From assembly GCF_000308615.1 (NCBI RefSeq), contig NZ_BAGB01000027.1, forward strand, positions 186,001 to 250,000: a stretch of DNA of 64,000 bases, in the 5' to 3' direction. Both the position numbers and the translations under genes were made by a program. Below the pieces are notes generated by a model. It had not been told where the DNA came from and made no database searches. It was given only the letters and a program-made list of their open reading frames with translations. Positions 54,204 to 63,035 of the stretch are shown here, in pieces (position 1 is the stretch's first letter; every line of letters begins with the position of its first letter). This stretch comes from Nocardia jiangxiensis NBRC 101359. GTDB lineage: Bacteria > Actinomycetota > Actinomycetes > Mycobacteriales > Mycobacteriaceae.

Positions 54204-54761
54204 ATGAAGCTGCTGGACCCACGCGGGTTCGGACTGATGTGCGCGACCATGGCGGTCGGCACGGGACTGGTGGTGGCCGGCTGCTCGAGCTCCATCCACG
54301 GTACCGCCACCGCCAACCAGGTGGAGGCCTCGGCGTACCGGACGGAGATGGCTTCGTCCTCCGCTGCGGCCACCTCCTCGCAGAAGGCGGCCGCGCAGGC
54401 GAAGGCGATCAGCGACAACTGCACGCCGTTCCGGGGCACGACCAGTGTCGCGGTCACCAAGTACAACGAGTTCGTCGACGCGCACGACGCGAACGCGCCC
54501 GATCAGGAAGCCAAGCGCGACACCGCGGCGCAGACGCTCGAGGACGCCGCCAAGACGGTCGAGGGCCGGGTGAACACCTCCGGTGACGCCCTGCCGACCG
54601 ATCTGGCACAGAAATTCAGCGCCTACGTGGCCGCGGCTCGCACGCTGGCCTCGGAATCACGGAAGATGACCTACACCGCGCCGGTCGGCGCGCTCAACGA
54701 CGCCAGCAAGCGGGTGAACGATGCCCTCAACGTGGCGCGCGATGCCTGTTCAGCGCGGTAA
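54204..54761 (+). CDS. Small exported lipoprotein (Rv2240c-like position)
   Basis: 185 residues. Lipoprotein signal: MKLLDPRGFGLMCATMAVGT, then GLVVAGC with the lipobox VAGC (Cys near 27). The mature part is Ala/Ser/Thr-rich and helical, with two cysteines (DNCTPF and the C-terminal ARDACSAR) that may pair. The ATG at 54204 follows GGGGAGG. It sits between aceE and the DUF3052 gene, the place of Rv2240c. Function unknown; attached to the outer face of the membrane. Confidence 0.75.
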   Translation: MKLLDPRGFGLMCATMAVGTGLVVAGCSSSIHGTATANQVEASAYRTEMASSSAAATSSQKAAAQAKAISDNCTPFRGTTSVAVTKYNEFVDAHDANAPDQEAKRDTAAQTLEDAAKTVEGRVNTSGDALPTDLAQKFSAYVAAARTLASESRKMTYTAPVGALNDASKRVNDALNVARDACSAR

Positions 54762-54956
54762 GGAGTACTGCTTGGCCTGCTGATTTCACGGGAGTGGCAG
54801 CCTTGGTTCCAGACACGGGGTGGTGCCGACCCGGACGTGTTCACCGAACTGTCCCGCGACATTTCGCCGAGATTTTGGTCGGATCGGCTTGCGTTGTGAC
54901 GCTGGACCATGTTCGCTTGCAACTACCTATTGTCTGGAGTTGAGGAGGACACCACC

Positions 54957-55379
54957 GTGGTCGCCGCGGCGGACGCGCACAACTATGCTCAGAAGCTCGG
55001 TATTTCATCCGGGCTTGTTGTTCAGGAACTGGGCTGGGACGAGGACACCGACGACGAGCTGCGGGCAGCCATCGAGGAGGAGAGTGGCTCCGAGATGCTG
55101 GACGACGATACCGACGAGGTCGTCGATGTCGTCCTGCTGTGGTGGCGTGATGGGGACGGAGACCTGGTCGACGAGCTGATGGATGCGATCGGCCCGCTGG
55201 CCGACGACGGCTTCGTCTGGGTTCTGTGCCCCAAGACGGGGGAGCAGGGGCATGTGGATCCCAGCGAGATCGCCGAATCGGCGACCCCGGCCGGACTGAC
55301 CTCCACCACACCGGTCAGTCTCGGTGGCTGGACAGGGATCAAGCTCACCCAGCCGAAGACACCCTCCAAGCAGCGCTGA
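54957..55379 (+). CDS. DUF3052 family protein (Rv2239c-like)
   Basis: 140 residues, very acidic (EELGWDEDTDDEL region, LDDDTDEVVDVVLLWWRDGD). The family is restricted to actinobacteria and resembles small Rossmann-like folds; its function is unknown. The core VVDVVLLWWRDGDGDLVDEL and WVLCPKTGEQGHVDPSEI are typical. The GTG at 54957 follows GAGGAGG. Linked to ahpE and aceE in mycobacteria as here, which supports orthology with Rv2239c. Confidence 0.85.
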   Translation: MVAAADAHNYAQKLGISSGLVVQELGWDEDTDDELRAAIEEESGSEMLDDDTDEVVDVVLLWWRDGDGDLVDELMDAIGPLADDGFVWVLCPKTGEQGHVDPSEIAESATPAGLTSTTPVSLGGWTGIKLTQPKTPSKQR

Positions 55380-55547
55380 TTCGCAGCGCGGCAGGGGTTC
55401 ACCGGGGCGCGTGCCGTCTTCTCGCGCAAGCGCACCGGATCGAGGCCGTCCGGCGAGCGCGGAACTCGACGCGCACCGCGGCCAGTAAGCGAGCCCCGTG
55501 CCGCGCAGCCAAGGCGCGGGACGCATCACAGACAGGAGGATTCGCGC

Positions 55548-56012
55548 ATGCCCATCGAAGTAGGTACGGCCGCACCGGATTTCACGCTGAAGGACCAGAA
55601 CAACCAGGACGTCAGCCTGTCCCATTACCGCGGCGACAAGAACGTTCTGATCGTGTTCTATCCGCTCGCCTTCACCGGCGTCTGCCAGGGTGAATTGTGC
55701 AAGGTGCGCGACGAACTGCCGAAATTCCAGAACGACAACGCCGAGATCCTCGCGGTCTCGGTCGGCGCGCCACCCACCCACAAGATCTGGGCCGCCGAAC
55801 AGGGCTACACCTTCCCGCTGCTGTCCGACTTCTGGCCGCACGGCGCCGTCGCGCAGACCTACGGCGTCTTCAACGACAAAACCGGCTTCGCCAACCGCGG
55901 CACCTTCGTGGTCGACAAGTCCGGCATCATCCGCTTCGCCGAGATGAACGGCCCCGGCGAACCCCGTGACCAGGCAGCTTGGGAGAAAGCCCTCACTGCG
56001 TTAGATTCGTAA
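55548..56012 (+). CDS. ahpE: 1-Cys-type peroxiredoxin AhpE
   Basis: 154 residues, very close to M. tuberculosis AhpE (153 aa). Reduces peroxides and peroxynitrite with peroxidatic Cys46 in PLAFTGVCQGELC, and the conserved GPPPTHKIWA-type block appears as GAPPTHKIWA. A second Cys (Cys51) lies five residues on, where the M. tuberculosis protein has none as far as I recall; it could act as a resolving thiol. Otherwise recycling would use mycothiol or mycoredoxin. The ATG follows AGGAGGA. Confidence 0.92.
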   Translation: MPIEVGTAAPDFTLKDQNNQDVSLSHYRGDKNVLIVFYPLAFTGVCQGELCKVRDELPKFQNDNAEILAVSVGAPPTHKIWAAEQGYTFPLLSDFWPHGAVAQTYGVFNDKTGFANRGTFVVDKSGIIRFAEMNGPGEPRDQAAWEKALTALDS

Positions 56013-56062
56013 CCCGCGCCTCCTCCAGAGGCCACCCACTCCGCTCGGCGAAGCGGAGTACC

Positions 56063-56134
56063 GGGCGTATAGCTCAGCGGTAGAGCACTGGTCTTACACA
56101 CCAGCGGTCGGGGGTTCGAACCCCTCTGCGCCCA
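56063..56134 (+). tRNA. tRNA-Val (anticodon TAC)
   Basis: 72-nt cloverleaf: acceptor GGGCGTA / TGCGCCC with a G-T pair and discriminator A, anticodon stem CTGGT/ACCAG with loop CTTACAC (TAC at 56095-56097), T arm GGGGG-TTCGAAC-CCCTC. CCA is not encoded. It marks the left boundary of the accessory island that follows. Confidence 0.93.
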
Positions 56135-56239
56135 CTCGTTGATTGCCAGGTCAGAGGCTAGTTTGGTCATTCGGCGGAGGATCCGCCATCGAGCGCGAAG
56201 CGCCCAGTGTCCCCAGAGTGACCCAACGGACCGGCGGGA

Positions 56240-57224
56240 CTAGGTGCCGCTCGCTGCGGTGTCGTCACCGAACAGGGCCGCGCCCGCTGACTCCAGCGCC
56301 TCGTCATAGACGTGACCGTAGACTCTGAGCAGAACGGCCGGGTCATGGCCGAGCCACTTCGCCACCGCCGAGACGGCCGCCGGAGTCCAACCGGATGGTT
56401 GCGGCCGTGTGCCGGGCGTCGTGTAGGCGGATTACGGGTAGGCCCGCTGCCTCGGCCTGCCGCTGGAACTCGTCGGTGTACCACTCGTGCCGGATCGGTG
56501 AGCCATCCTCGTGCACCGCGACCAGACGTTCGTCCGACCACGACGCCCCGAGGACCAGCGCTTCGGCCTTCTGGGCGACTTCGAACCGGGCCAGTGCCGC
56601 CACCACGTCGGCTGGAAGAGGCAGGCTCCGGCGGCTGCGCCATGACTTCGGGTCGCCCTCCTCCACGTCTTTGCCGATCGCTACGCGGCCACGGCGGATG
56701 TGCAGGGTGTTTCCCTCGATGCGGGACCAGCACAACCCCATGATTTCCGAGCGACGCAGCCCGCACAGCGACAGCAAGAACAGCGCATAGAGGCGGTGCT
56801 CGCGGACGTGCTCCCGGAACTCCCGGCTCTGCTCCCGGGTCCACACTTGCATTTCGGTGTCGGCGATGTCGGGCCGCTTCACCAGTCGCGCGACGTTGCG
56901 GGTCACCAAGCCCTGTTTCACCGCGTCATCGAGCGCAGCGGAGAGCTGAATCAACATCGTGGTCACTGTGCGGGCGGCAACCCCCTGTGGCTCGACGGGC
57001 GGCGTTGGACCGGGGGCGAGGGCGTACAAGCCGCGCTTGGGCCGCACGACCGTGCCCGATGCGCGCATCCCGTCCAGGTAGCGCCCTGCCTTGTCGCCGA
57101 ACTTCGAGGTCACCCCCGAGTAGCGCACGCCGTCGGGATGCCCGGCGACGAATGCCAGTACCTCGGTCGCCATGTCCTCGGTACCTGCTCCTCGCCGGGA
57201 AGGGATCTGACTTGGAGTTGGCAT
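56240..57224 (-). pseudogene. Tyrosine-recombinase integrase, frameshifted and with an atypical N-terminus
   Basis: Phage/ICE-type integrase next to tRNA-Val. Catalytic residues are recognisable: Arg in CGLRRSEIMGL, then HDARHTAATIRLDSG with the His-x-x-Arg pair. Near 56378 the frame is broken and stops at 56342. In another frame the protein continues as AAVSAVAKWLGHDPAVLLRV, then YGHVYDEALE with the nucleophile Tyr, ending at 56240. The N-terminal part (VRYSGVTSKFGDKAGRYLDG) looks like a winged helix rather than the usual SAM-like and core-binding domains, of which only the last helices remain. Likely inactive unless the shift is a sequencing error. Confidence 0.75.
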
Positions 57225-57357
57225 GACGATCAATCCAGCGGTCGAGGAAACGCCGGTCAACGAGAAGATGCCCGGGATAGGTGAGTACACCGAACAGGCA
57301 CCACCACCGATCCCACAGCGACCACACTCCTGACCACCTCGCCACGTCCCATCCGAT

Positions 57358-58524
57358 TCACCGCTGCGGGCGGCGCTCAGGGCGGACGGCGACACCGGCC
57401 GTGACGGCGAGCAGACCGATGATGGCCGCGGTCGGCGCGAGTGCGATTTCCCCGGCGACGGCCAGCACGCCGCCACCCAGTCCGGCGCCGAGTGCTGCGG
57501 CAGTGTAGATCGCCGACCCGTTGAGGCCCATCGCGACCGGGGCCCTTGCGGGGACGAGCGCGAACAAGCGGTGCTGCTGGGGCACGATCGCGATACCCAT
57601 GCTCAGGCCCAGCGCGATCATCGACGCAACCGCTCCGAGTTCGGTCGTGCCCGTCACGGCCAGCATCGCCGCGAATGCGGTCACGCCGCCGGCACCGAGA
57701 ACGAGCACGAAAGGCGCTCCACGCCATCGGATGAGTCGCGGCACGGCAGTCGTGCCGAGAACCTGCCCGCATCCGAAGGCGAACATCGCCACCACCACGA
57801 GCACGCCGGAGGCATGCAGGACCGTTGGTAGGAAGGAGATGATGAGAAAACCCGGGACCATCACGGTGAGCGTGCCGACCAGTATGCCGCGTACACGAGC
57901 ATCCGCGAGCACCAGCAATCGGTCGCGCAGACCGAGCCTCGGAGCATGTGCGGCCGGGAGGAGCCCTACCGAGAGACACGAGATCGCGGCCAGCACGACC
58001 AGGATCCACATGGCATTGCGCCACCCCCACACTTGGCCGACGATGATGCCGAACGGAAGCCCCGCCACCAGCGCAAGCGAAGCGCCGCCCGCGACAACGG
58101 CCAGCGATCGGGCACGATGCGCATCGTCGCTCAGCAATCCAGCGGTGCTGAACGCGTTCGCCTGGTAAGCCGCCGCACCCAGAGCTGCGACAATGCGCCC
58201 CACTGCCACTGTCGGAAAATTCGGTCCGCCGGCCTGCAGCATCAGGCCGACGATGAACACCATCATCCCGCCCCCGAGCAGCACCCGGCGATCCCAACTG
58301 CCCGTCAGCGCGGCGATGACCGGCGACCCGACCGCGTACACGATCGCGAACAACGCGGTCAGTTGACCAGCCTCGCTGATCGAGACCCGAAGGTCAGCGG
58401 AGACCTCCGGCAGCAAACCCGAGAGCACGTAGCCGTCCACACCGAGGGTGAATGTGCCGACAGCGAGAATCAGCAGATCGACGATCCTCAGGTGTTTCGG
58501 TCCCGATTCGGATCGATTGCCCAT
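57358..58524 (-). CDS. MFS efflux transporter
   Basis: 388 residues, 12 hydrophobic segments, DHA1/AraJ-type. Motif A-like loops: YAVGSPVIAALTGSWDRRVL between helices 2 and 3. The ATG at 58524 (MGNRSESG) is chosen. It is divergent from the aminotransferase gene, across 182 bp. Inside a phosphonate gene cluster the natural reading is export of the product or self-protection, though general drug exporters look the same. Confidence 0.8.
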   Translation of the reverse strand: MGNRSESGPKHLRIVDLLILAVGTFTLGVDGYVLSGLLPEVSADLRVSISEAGQLTALFAIVYAVGSPVIAALTGSWDRRVLLGGGMMVFIVGLMLQAGGPNFPTVAVGRIVAALGAAAYQANAFSTAGLLSDDAHRARSLAVVAGGASLALVAGLPFGIIVGQVWGWRNAMWILVVLAAISCLSVGLLPAAHAPRLGLRDRLLVLADARVRGILVGTLTVMVPGFLIISFLPTVLHASGVLVVVAMFAFGCGQVLGTTAVPRLIRWRGAPFVLVLGAGGVTAFAAMLAVTGTTELGAVASMIALGLSMGIAIVPQQHRLFALVPARAPVAMGLNGSAIYTAAALGAGLGGGVLAVAGEIALAPTAAIIGLLAVTAGVAVRPERRPQR

Positions 58525-58706
58525 GTCCGTTCTCGTCCACATCGCGACCCAGCCCCGCATGTCGCATAGTCTCGCGACTCCGCGCCGCCGATGCGGGCCA
58601 CCTCGGAATCTCCTATCGCTTCCGAGGCTTCCGCGATCGCTGATACATCGATGACGCGGCGCAGCGAAGCTACTGGTCTGGATGCGTTATTCCTGGAGGA
58701 GCTGCG

Positions 58707-59948
58707 GTGACGACCATCGATTCGGCCCGGCAAATCGGGGACCGGTTCTATCAGAGTCGGCTCGACGAGGCGAGCGTGCTCGACCAGCGGTACGTGCTGG
58801 TCCGCGCCGACAACGCCACTCTGCACCTGCTAGATGGGGACGGCGGATCGCACCGATGCATCGACTTCATGTCGGCGTATGCCGCGGTCAACTTCGGCCA
58901 TCGCAACCCGGAGATCGAGCGGGCACTGGCGCGATCGTCCGACCTCACGGGCCTGTTTCACGGTCCGGCGGCGGAAACCGTGGCGCGGTGGTTGTGCAAT
59001 CAGCTGCCCGAACCGGACAGTCGGCGTGTGCTGTACCAGGTCGGCGGCAGCTTCGCGGTGGCGGCCGCTCTGGCTCTGGCCCGCCGCACCCGTCCTGGCC
59101 GGGTGATGTCGATCGACGGCGGCTTCCACGGCCTCGGTGTCGACACGGCAGCGCTCACCACCGTGCAGCGGCGGTTCTCGTTGCACGACACCGGTTTTGC
59201 CGACCTGCTCGCGCCTGAGGTGATCCACCTGACTCCCGGCATCGTGCCACGGGACTGGAACGGCGTCTCATGCCTCATCTACGAGCCCGTGCAAGGCGCC
59301 AACGGGTATGTGCCTCTCGACCGCGGGTGGCTGGAGGAGGTGACCGCCTCGGCAGCCTCGGCGGGCGTGGTTACCGTGGCCGACGAGATCCAGTGTGGGT
59401 TCTTCCGGCACGGTGTGTTCAGCCCATCCGCGGCCTGGGGTCTGGACCCGGACATTGTGCTGTTCAGCAAGTCTCTGACCAACGGTATGTACCCGCTGTC
59501 GGCCGTGGTGTACAAACGCTTTCTGGAAGCGGGAGCGGATCCGATGTATCTGGCGCACACCTTCCAGACCGGAACGCTGGGCCCTGCCGCCGCGTATGAG
59601 GTGACCCGATACATCGACGACCACGACGTGGCGGGTATGGGCGCGGCCGTCGGCGCCCGGCTCAAGGAACTCGCCGACCGACTGGAGGCTGCCGACCTCG
59701 CGCGCGCAGTGTACACGATCGGCCCCGCACTGTCCTTCGAACCGACCGTCGTCTCCAGCGGGGAACTGGTGCGCCGGGCGTTCGCCGACGGCGCACTCGT
59801 GTTCAGCGGGGGCCGACACGGTGAACGCATCCGGATAGCGCCCCCGCTGACCATTCCCGACGCGCAACTGGTCGAGGGGATAGAGGTGGTCTGGTCGGCC
59901 GCCGGTGGCGCCACAGCCCGCTCAGAAAACCGAGTGCAGCCCTCGTAG
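58707..59948 (+). CDS. Class III PLP-dependent aminotransferase of the phosphonate cluster
   Basis: 413 residues, ornithine/acetylornithine-aminotransferase-like. PLP Lys lies in LFSKSLTNGMYPLS (about 255) and the Asp that holds the pyridine nitrogen in VADEIQCGFFRHG. DFMSAYAAVNFGHRNP near the start is typical. The usual GAEA-type substrate/phosphate element is replaced by VGGSFAVAAALAL. The GTG follows CTGGAGGA. Its stop lies 27 bp inside the 3' end of the convergent alcohol dehydrogenase. It may aminate phosphonoacetaldehyde or a later aldehyde/keto phosphonate; the phosphonoacetaldehyde transaminases known as PhnW are of another class. Confidence 0.85.
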   Translation: MTTIDSARQIGDRFYQSRLDEASVLDQRYVLVRADNATLHLLDGDGGSHRCIDFMSAYAAVNFGHRNPEIERALARSSDLTGLFHGPAAETVARWLCNQLPEPDSRRVLYQVGGSFAVAAALALARRTRPGRVMSIDGGFHGLGVDTAALTTVQRRFSLHDTGFADLLAPEVIHLTPGIVPRDWNGVSCLIYEPVQGANGYVPLDRGWLEEVTASAASAGVVTVADEIQCGFFRHGVFSPSAAWGLDPDIVLFSKSLTNGMYPLSAVVYKRFLEAGADPMYLAHTFQTGTLGPAAAYEVTRYIDDHDVAGMGAAVGARLKELADRLEAADLARAVYTIGPALSFEPTVVSSGELVRRAFADGALVFSGGRHGERIRIAPPLTIPDAQLVEGIEVVWSAAGGATARSENRVQPS

Positions 59949-61022
59949 CGCCTCATGGTGATGCAGCTTGATCGGGTTGTTCTCCGCCCTGGCCCGGGAC
60001 CCCAGCCCCGCGTCCACGAGGGACGGAAGTGCATCGCGGCTGATCCCGTAGTCCCTCAGCCGCGGCGACCAGCCGAATCCGGTGAAGTACTCGGTGAAGT
60101 AGTCCGTCGGCTCCCGGTCCCCGAGATCGAGCAACTCGACGATGGCCGCCAGCTGCTCGACGACCCGTGCCTCGCCGCCGGGTCGGCCGGCCATCGCTAG
60201 ATTGTGGCGAAGCAGCCACTGCAGGTTCAGCAAGCAGGCGACGCCGTGCGGCACGTCGTATTGCGTGGTCAACCGGTACGCGAAGGCGTGGGCCGCTGTT
60301 GTCCTGGTGATGTCGATGGCCCGCCCCGCGGCAAGCGCCGCGGCCGCCAGCATGCTCCGTTCCGCGGCGTCCGGCTCGGACACCGGTCGCCGCAACAGGG
60401 GTACGAGCGCGCGCAGCGCCTCGCTCGCGAATTCCCGGGAATGCGGGGTCGACCGCTTGCTCCACCACGACTCGACGGCGTGACACAGCGCGTCGAAGCC
60501 ACAACTTCCGACCAGGCTCGGTGGGCACGACACTGCCAGGTCGGGATCGATGACGGCAACGTCGGCCAGCACCGATTCGTGGTCCAGCGACAGCTTGGTG
60601 TGGTCGTCGAAGACCGTCGCGAATCGGGTGACCTCGCTGCCGGTGCCGGCGGTTGTCGGCACGAGCACGAGCGGGGTTCGGTGTGCGGGTGGCTCGTACC
60701 GCGTCGTGTGCAGCGACACGCGAGCCTGCTCGATGTCGGCGGGCAGCAGGCGAACCAACTTCGCCACGTCGAGTGCGCTGCCGCCGCCGATACCGACGAT
60801 CACTTCCGGCCGCCATCGGTCCCGCAACCGGCAACCGGCGACCACATCGCGCAGGCGGGGGTTGGGCGTGAAGCCGCAGAACAACGCAACCTCGGTTCCC
60901 GGCAGCACCCCCTCGACCGCTCGGAACGCGCGGGCGCTGGCCACCACCAGCACGCGCCTGCCCGCACCCACTACCCGTGTTAGCGCCGACACGGAGCCGG
61001 CGGCGCTGATCACCTCGGGCAT
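59922..61022 (-). CDS. Iron-type alcohol dehydrogenase, predicted phosphonoacetaldehyde reductase
   Basis: 366 residues, group III (Fe-dependent) alcohol dehydrogenase. NAD-binding motif VGIGGGSALDVAKLVRLL (about 80-97) and metal ligands Asp and His in GSCGFDALCHAVESWW and His in AAHAFAYRL and DVPHGVACLL. PhpC (phosphinothricin) and FomC (fosfomycin) of this group reduce phosphonoacetaldehyde to 2-hydroxyethylphosphonate; the neighbouring PEP mutase and decarboxylase make the same role likely here. The ATG at 61022 follows GGAGGAACC and overlaps the decarboxylase gene by 13 bp. Confidence 0.85.
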   Translation of the reverse strand: MPEVISAAGSVSALTRVVGAGRRVLVVASARAFRAVEGVLPGTEVALFCGFTPNPRLRDVVAGCRLRDRWRPEVIVGIGGGSALDVAKLVRLLPADIEQARVSLHTTRYEPPAHRTPLVLVPTTAGTGSEVTRFATVFDDHTKLSLDHESVLADVAVIDPDLAVSCPPSLVGSCGFDALCHAVESWWSKRSTPHSREFASEALRALVPLLRRPVSEPDAAERSMLAAAALAAGRAIDITRTTAAHAFAYRLTTQYDVPHGVACLLNLQWLLRHNLAMAGRPGGEARVVEQLAAIVELLDLGDREPTDYFTEYFTGFGWSPRLRDYGISRDALPSLVDAGLGSRARAENNPIKLHHHEALRGLHSVF

Positions 61023-62134
61023 GGTTCCTCCGCACGGCTGGATACCCAGGTGCGAAAGCGCCGGTGTATCTCCGGTGCGCTCATCGCGGAGGTCGCTCGG
61101 GGCGGAGCCGTGCCGTGACTGGACGCCACACGCACAACCAGCAGGTGTGGTCCAGGAGTGGCCAGCATCATGCGCAGAGCGGAGCGTACGTCCGGAACTT
61201 CCGAGCATTCGCGCGCGGTGCGGTACCCGCAGGCCAGCCCGATCTGAACGAAGTCGGTCGTCGACGAGCTGGTCGCCTGCGAGCCGGTGGATTCGTAGGA
61301 GCCATTGTCGAACAGGATGTGCACGAGGTTTGCCGGCGCGGTGGAACCGATGGTCGACATCGTGCCCAGGTGCATCAACGCGGCCCCGTCGCCGTCCAGG
61401 ACGACCACCGGCTGCGCGTCGGACAACGTCCGCGACAGCCCCAGGCCGATGGCCACCGCGTGCCCCATGGACCCCTGCATGTAGAAGTGGTTGTCCGCGT
61501 CGCGCATCGAGAACAGCTCACGCGAGGTGTAACCGGTCGTGGAAATGATCGGCAGCTCGCGCAGGTCGGGCTGGATCGCACGCAGTACCCCGGCTCGGGT
61601 CTCGCAGACGGGCAGGTCACCGTTCTCCCCCTTGACGACCCCGCCGATGGCTCCCTTCTCGACCAGGACGAACGCCGGACGGCCGTGGGCCAGTTCACCC
61701 TCTGCCTCGTCGAGGATGCCGTCGAGGTCGTTCGCCTCGGCGGTCAGCAACCACCTGGCCGCACCGAGCGCGTCGAGCAGCCTTCCGGTGACCTGTCCCA
61801 TGAGGGCGTGTTGTGGTTCGTCTTGCGACGGATCGGGCCAGCCGCGCAGACTCACGAACACCAGGGTGGCGATGTCGTAGGTCATCTGCAGCGAGGCAAG
61901 TGGGTTGATCAGGTTTCCCAGCCCGGAGTTCTGCGCGAATACCGCGGTACGCGAGCCTGCGAGGGCCGCACCCGCGGCGATGGCAAGGGCGGTGCCCTCG
62001 TTCGCCGCGGGCACGTAACGTTCTTCGCGCGAGAGCCACTCGATCGGACCGGCGAGATACGAGCACGGCACGCCAGTGGCGGAGGTGAAGCCGTGCGCGA
62101 TCAACTGCGTACAGAACCGGTCGGCATCGATCAC
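61010..62134 (-). CDS. ppd: Phosphonopyruvate decarboxylase
   Basis: 374 residues, thiamine-diphosphate enzyme. Decarboxylates phosphonopyruvate to phosphonoacetaldehyde, the irreversible step that draws PEP into phosphonate metabolism. Seen: GVPCSYL and ANEGTALAIAAG (catalytic Glu) in the N-terminal half, the GDGAALMHLG...FDNGSYESTG TPP/Mg motif in the C-terminal half, and MQGSMGHAVAIGLGL. The GTG at 62134 overlaps the pepM stop as GTGA and gives the family N-terminus (VIDADRFCTQL); ATG 62152 is an alternative. Confidence 0.9.
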   Translation of the reverse strand: MIDADRFCTQLIAHGFTSATGVPCSYLAGPIEWLSREERYVPAANEGTALAIAAGAALAGSRTAVFAQNSGLGNLINPLASLQMTYDIATLVFVSLRGWPDPSQDEPQHALMGQVTGRLLDALGAARWLLTAEANDLDGILDEAEGELAHGRPAFVLVEKGAIGGVVKGENGDLPVCETRAGVLRAIQPDLRELPIISTTGYTSRELFSMRDADNHFYMQGSMGHAVAIGLGLSRTLSDAQPVVVLDGDGAALMHLGTMSTIGSTAPANLVHILFDNGSYESTGSQATSSSTTDFVQIGLACGYRTARECSEVPDVRSALRMMLATPGPHLLVVRVASSHGTAPPRATSAMSAPEIHRRFRTWVSSRAEEPCPR

Positions 62135-62991
62135 CGCTCCAACTCCAGCCATTGCCGCAGCCGCTGAAGCTCGAACACATCGTTCACCGACGCGAGGTCG
62201 ACCTCGAGGTCGGCCGAACTCCCGTGCGTGATGATCGAGTCGAAAGTAGTCCGCAGCGCCTCGATCGTCGCGCGAAGCCCCTGGTTGGCGTAGATGACCA
62301 TGGACGCGCCCGCCTTGACCGCGTCGTCGAAGTGCCAATCAGGATAGGTGGTCGGTACGACCACGACCGGCACGCGCCCGTCCCACTGCTCGAGGAACGC
62401 GTGCACCTCGGCGCTGGTCGGCTGTTTGGAATGGACCAGCATCGCGTCCGCACCGGCTGCGGCATAGGCGTAGCCGCGGTTCAGTGCTTCGTCGACACCG
62501 AGGCCACTGATGAGTGCTTCGGTGCGGGCGATGACGAAGAAGTCCTCGTCGCTCTGGGCCCGCTTCGCGATGGCGATCTTGTCCGCGAAAGCGGCGGTGT
62601 CGACCAGATCCTGATTGCCGGGAGCGAAGCTGTTCCTCTTCGGATACTGCTTGTCCTCGACGCAGACCGCGGTGATTCCCGCCGCTTCGTACTCGTGCAC
62701 CATATGGGTGATATTCAGGTTGTTGCCGAAACCCGAATCGCAATCGGCGACAACCGGGATGCTCACCTGGCGCTGCATCTGTACCGCGGCTTGGAGGTAT
62801 TCGGTCATGGTGAGCAGGCTCGCGTCGGGTACACAACGGGACGCGGAGATTCCCAGGCCCGAGGCCCAGACCGCGGCGAAGCCCGCCTGCTCGGCAAGCA
62901 TTGCTCCCAGCGCGTCGTGAACGCCCGCGGCGCGCACTGCCCGGCCCTCCGCCAGCACAGCCCGGAAGGTCCTGCTCCTGATTCTCTGCAT
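62131..62991 (-). CDS. pepM: Phosphoenolpyruvate phosphomutase
   Basis: 286 residues, isocitrate-lyase superfamily. Rearranges PEP to phosphonopyruvate, forming the C-P bond. The diagnostic motif EDK-x5-NS is intact: E112-D-K114, then N120-S121, in VEDKQYPKRNSF. The Mg-binding ADCDSGFGN (82-90) is also present. These residues separate true PEP mutase from other family members. The ATG lies 44 bp after the hydroxyacid dehydrogenase stop, with GGAG upstream. This is the marker gene of a phosphonate biosynthetic cluster. Confidence 0.95.
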   Translation of the reverse strand: MQRIRSRTFRAVLAEGRAVRAAGVHDALGAMLAEQAGFAAVWASGLGISASRCVPDASLLTMTEYLQAAVQMQRQVSIPVVADCDSGFGNNLNITHMVHEYEAAGITAVCVEDKQYPKRNSFAPGNQDLVDTAAFADKIAIAKRAQSDEDFFVIARTEALISGLGVDEALNRGYAYAAAGADAMLVHSKQPTSAEVHAFLEQWDGRVPVVVVPTTYPDWHFDDAVKAGASMVIYANQGLRATIEALRTTFDSIITHGSSADLEVDLASVNDVFELQRLRQWLELER

Positions 62992-63035
62992 GTCGTGTTC
63001 TCCACCTCGGTCCAGTCCAGTGAGGGAAAGCGGCT

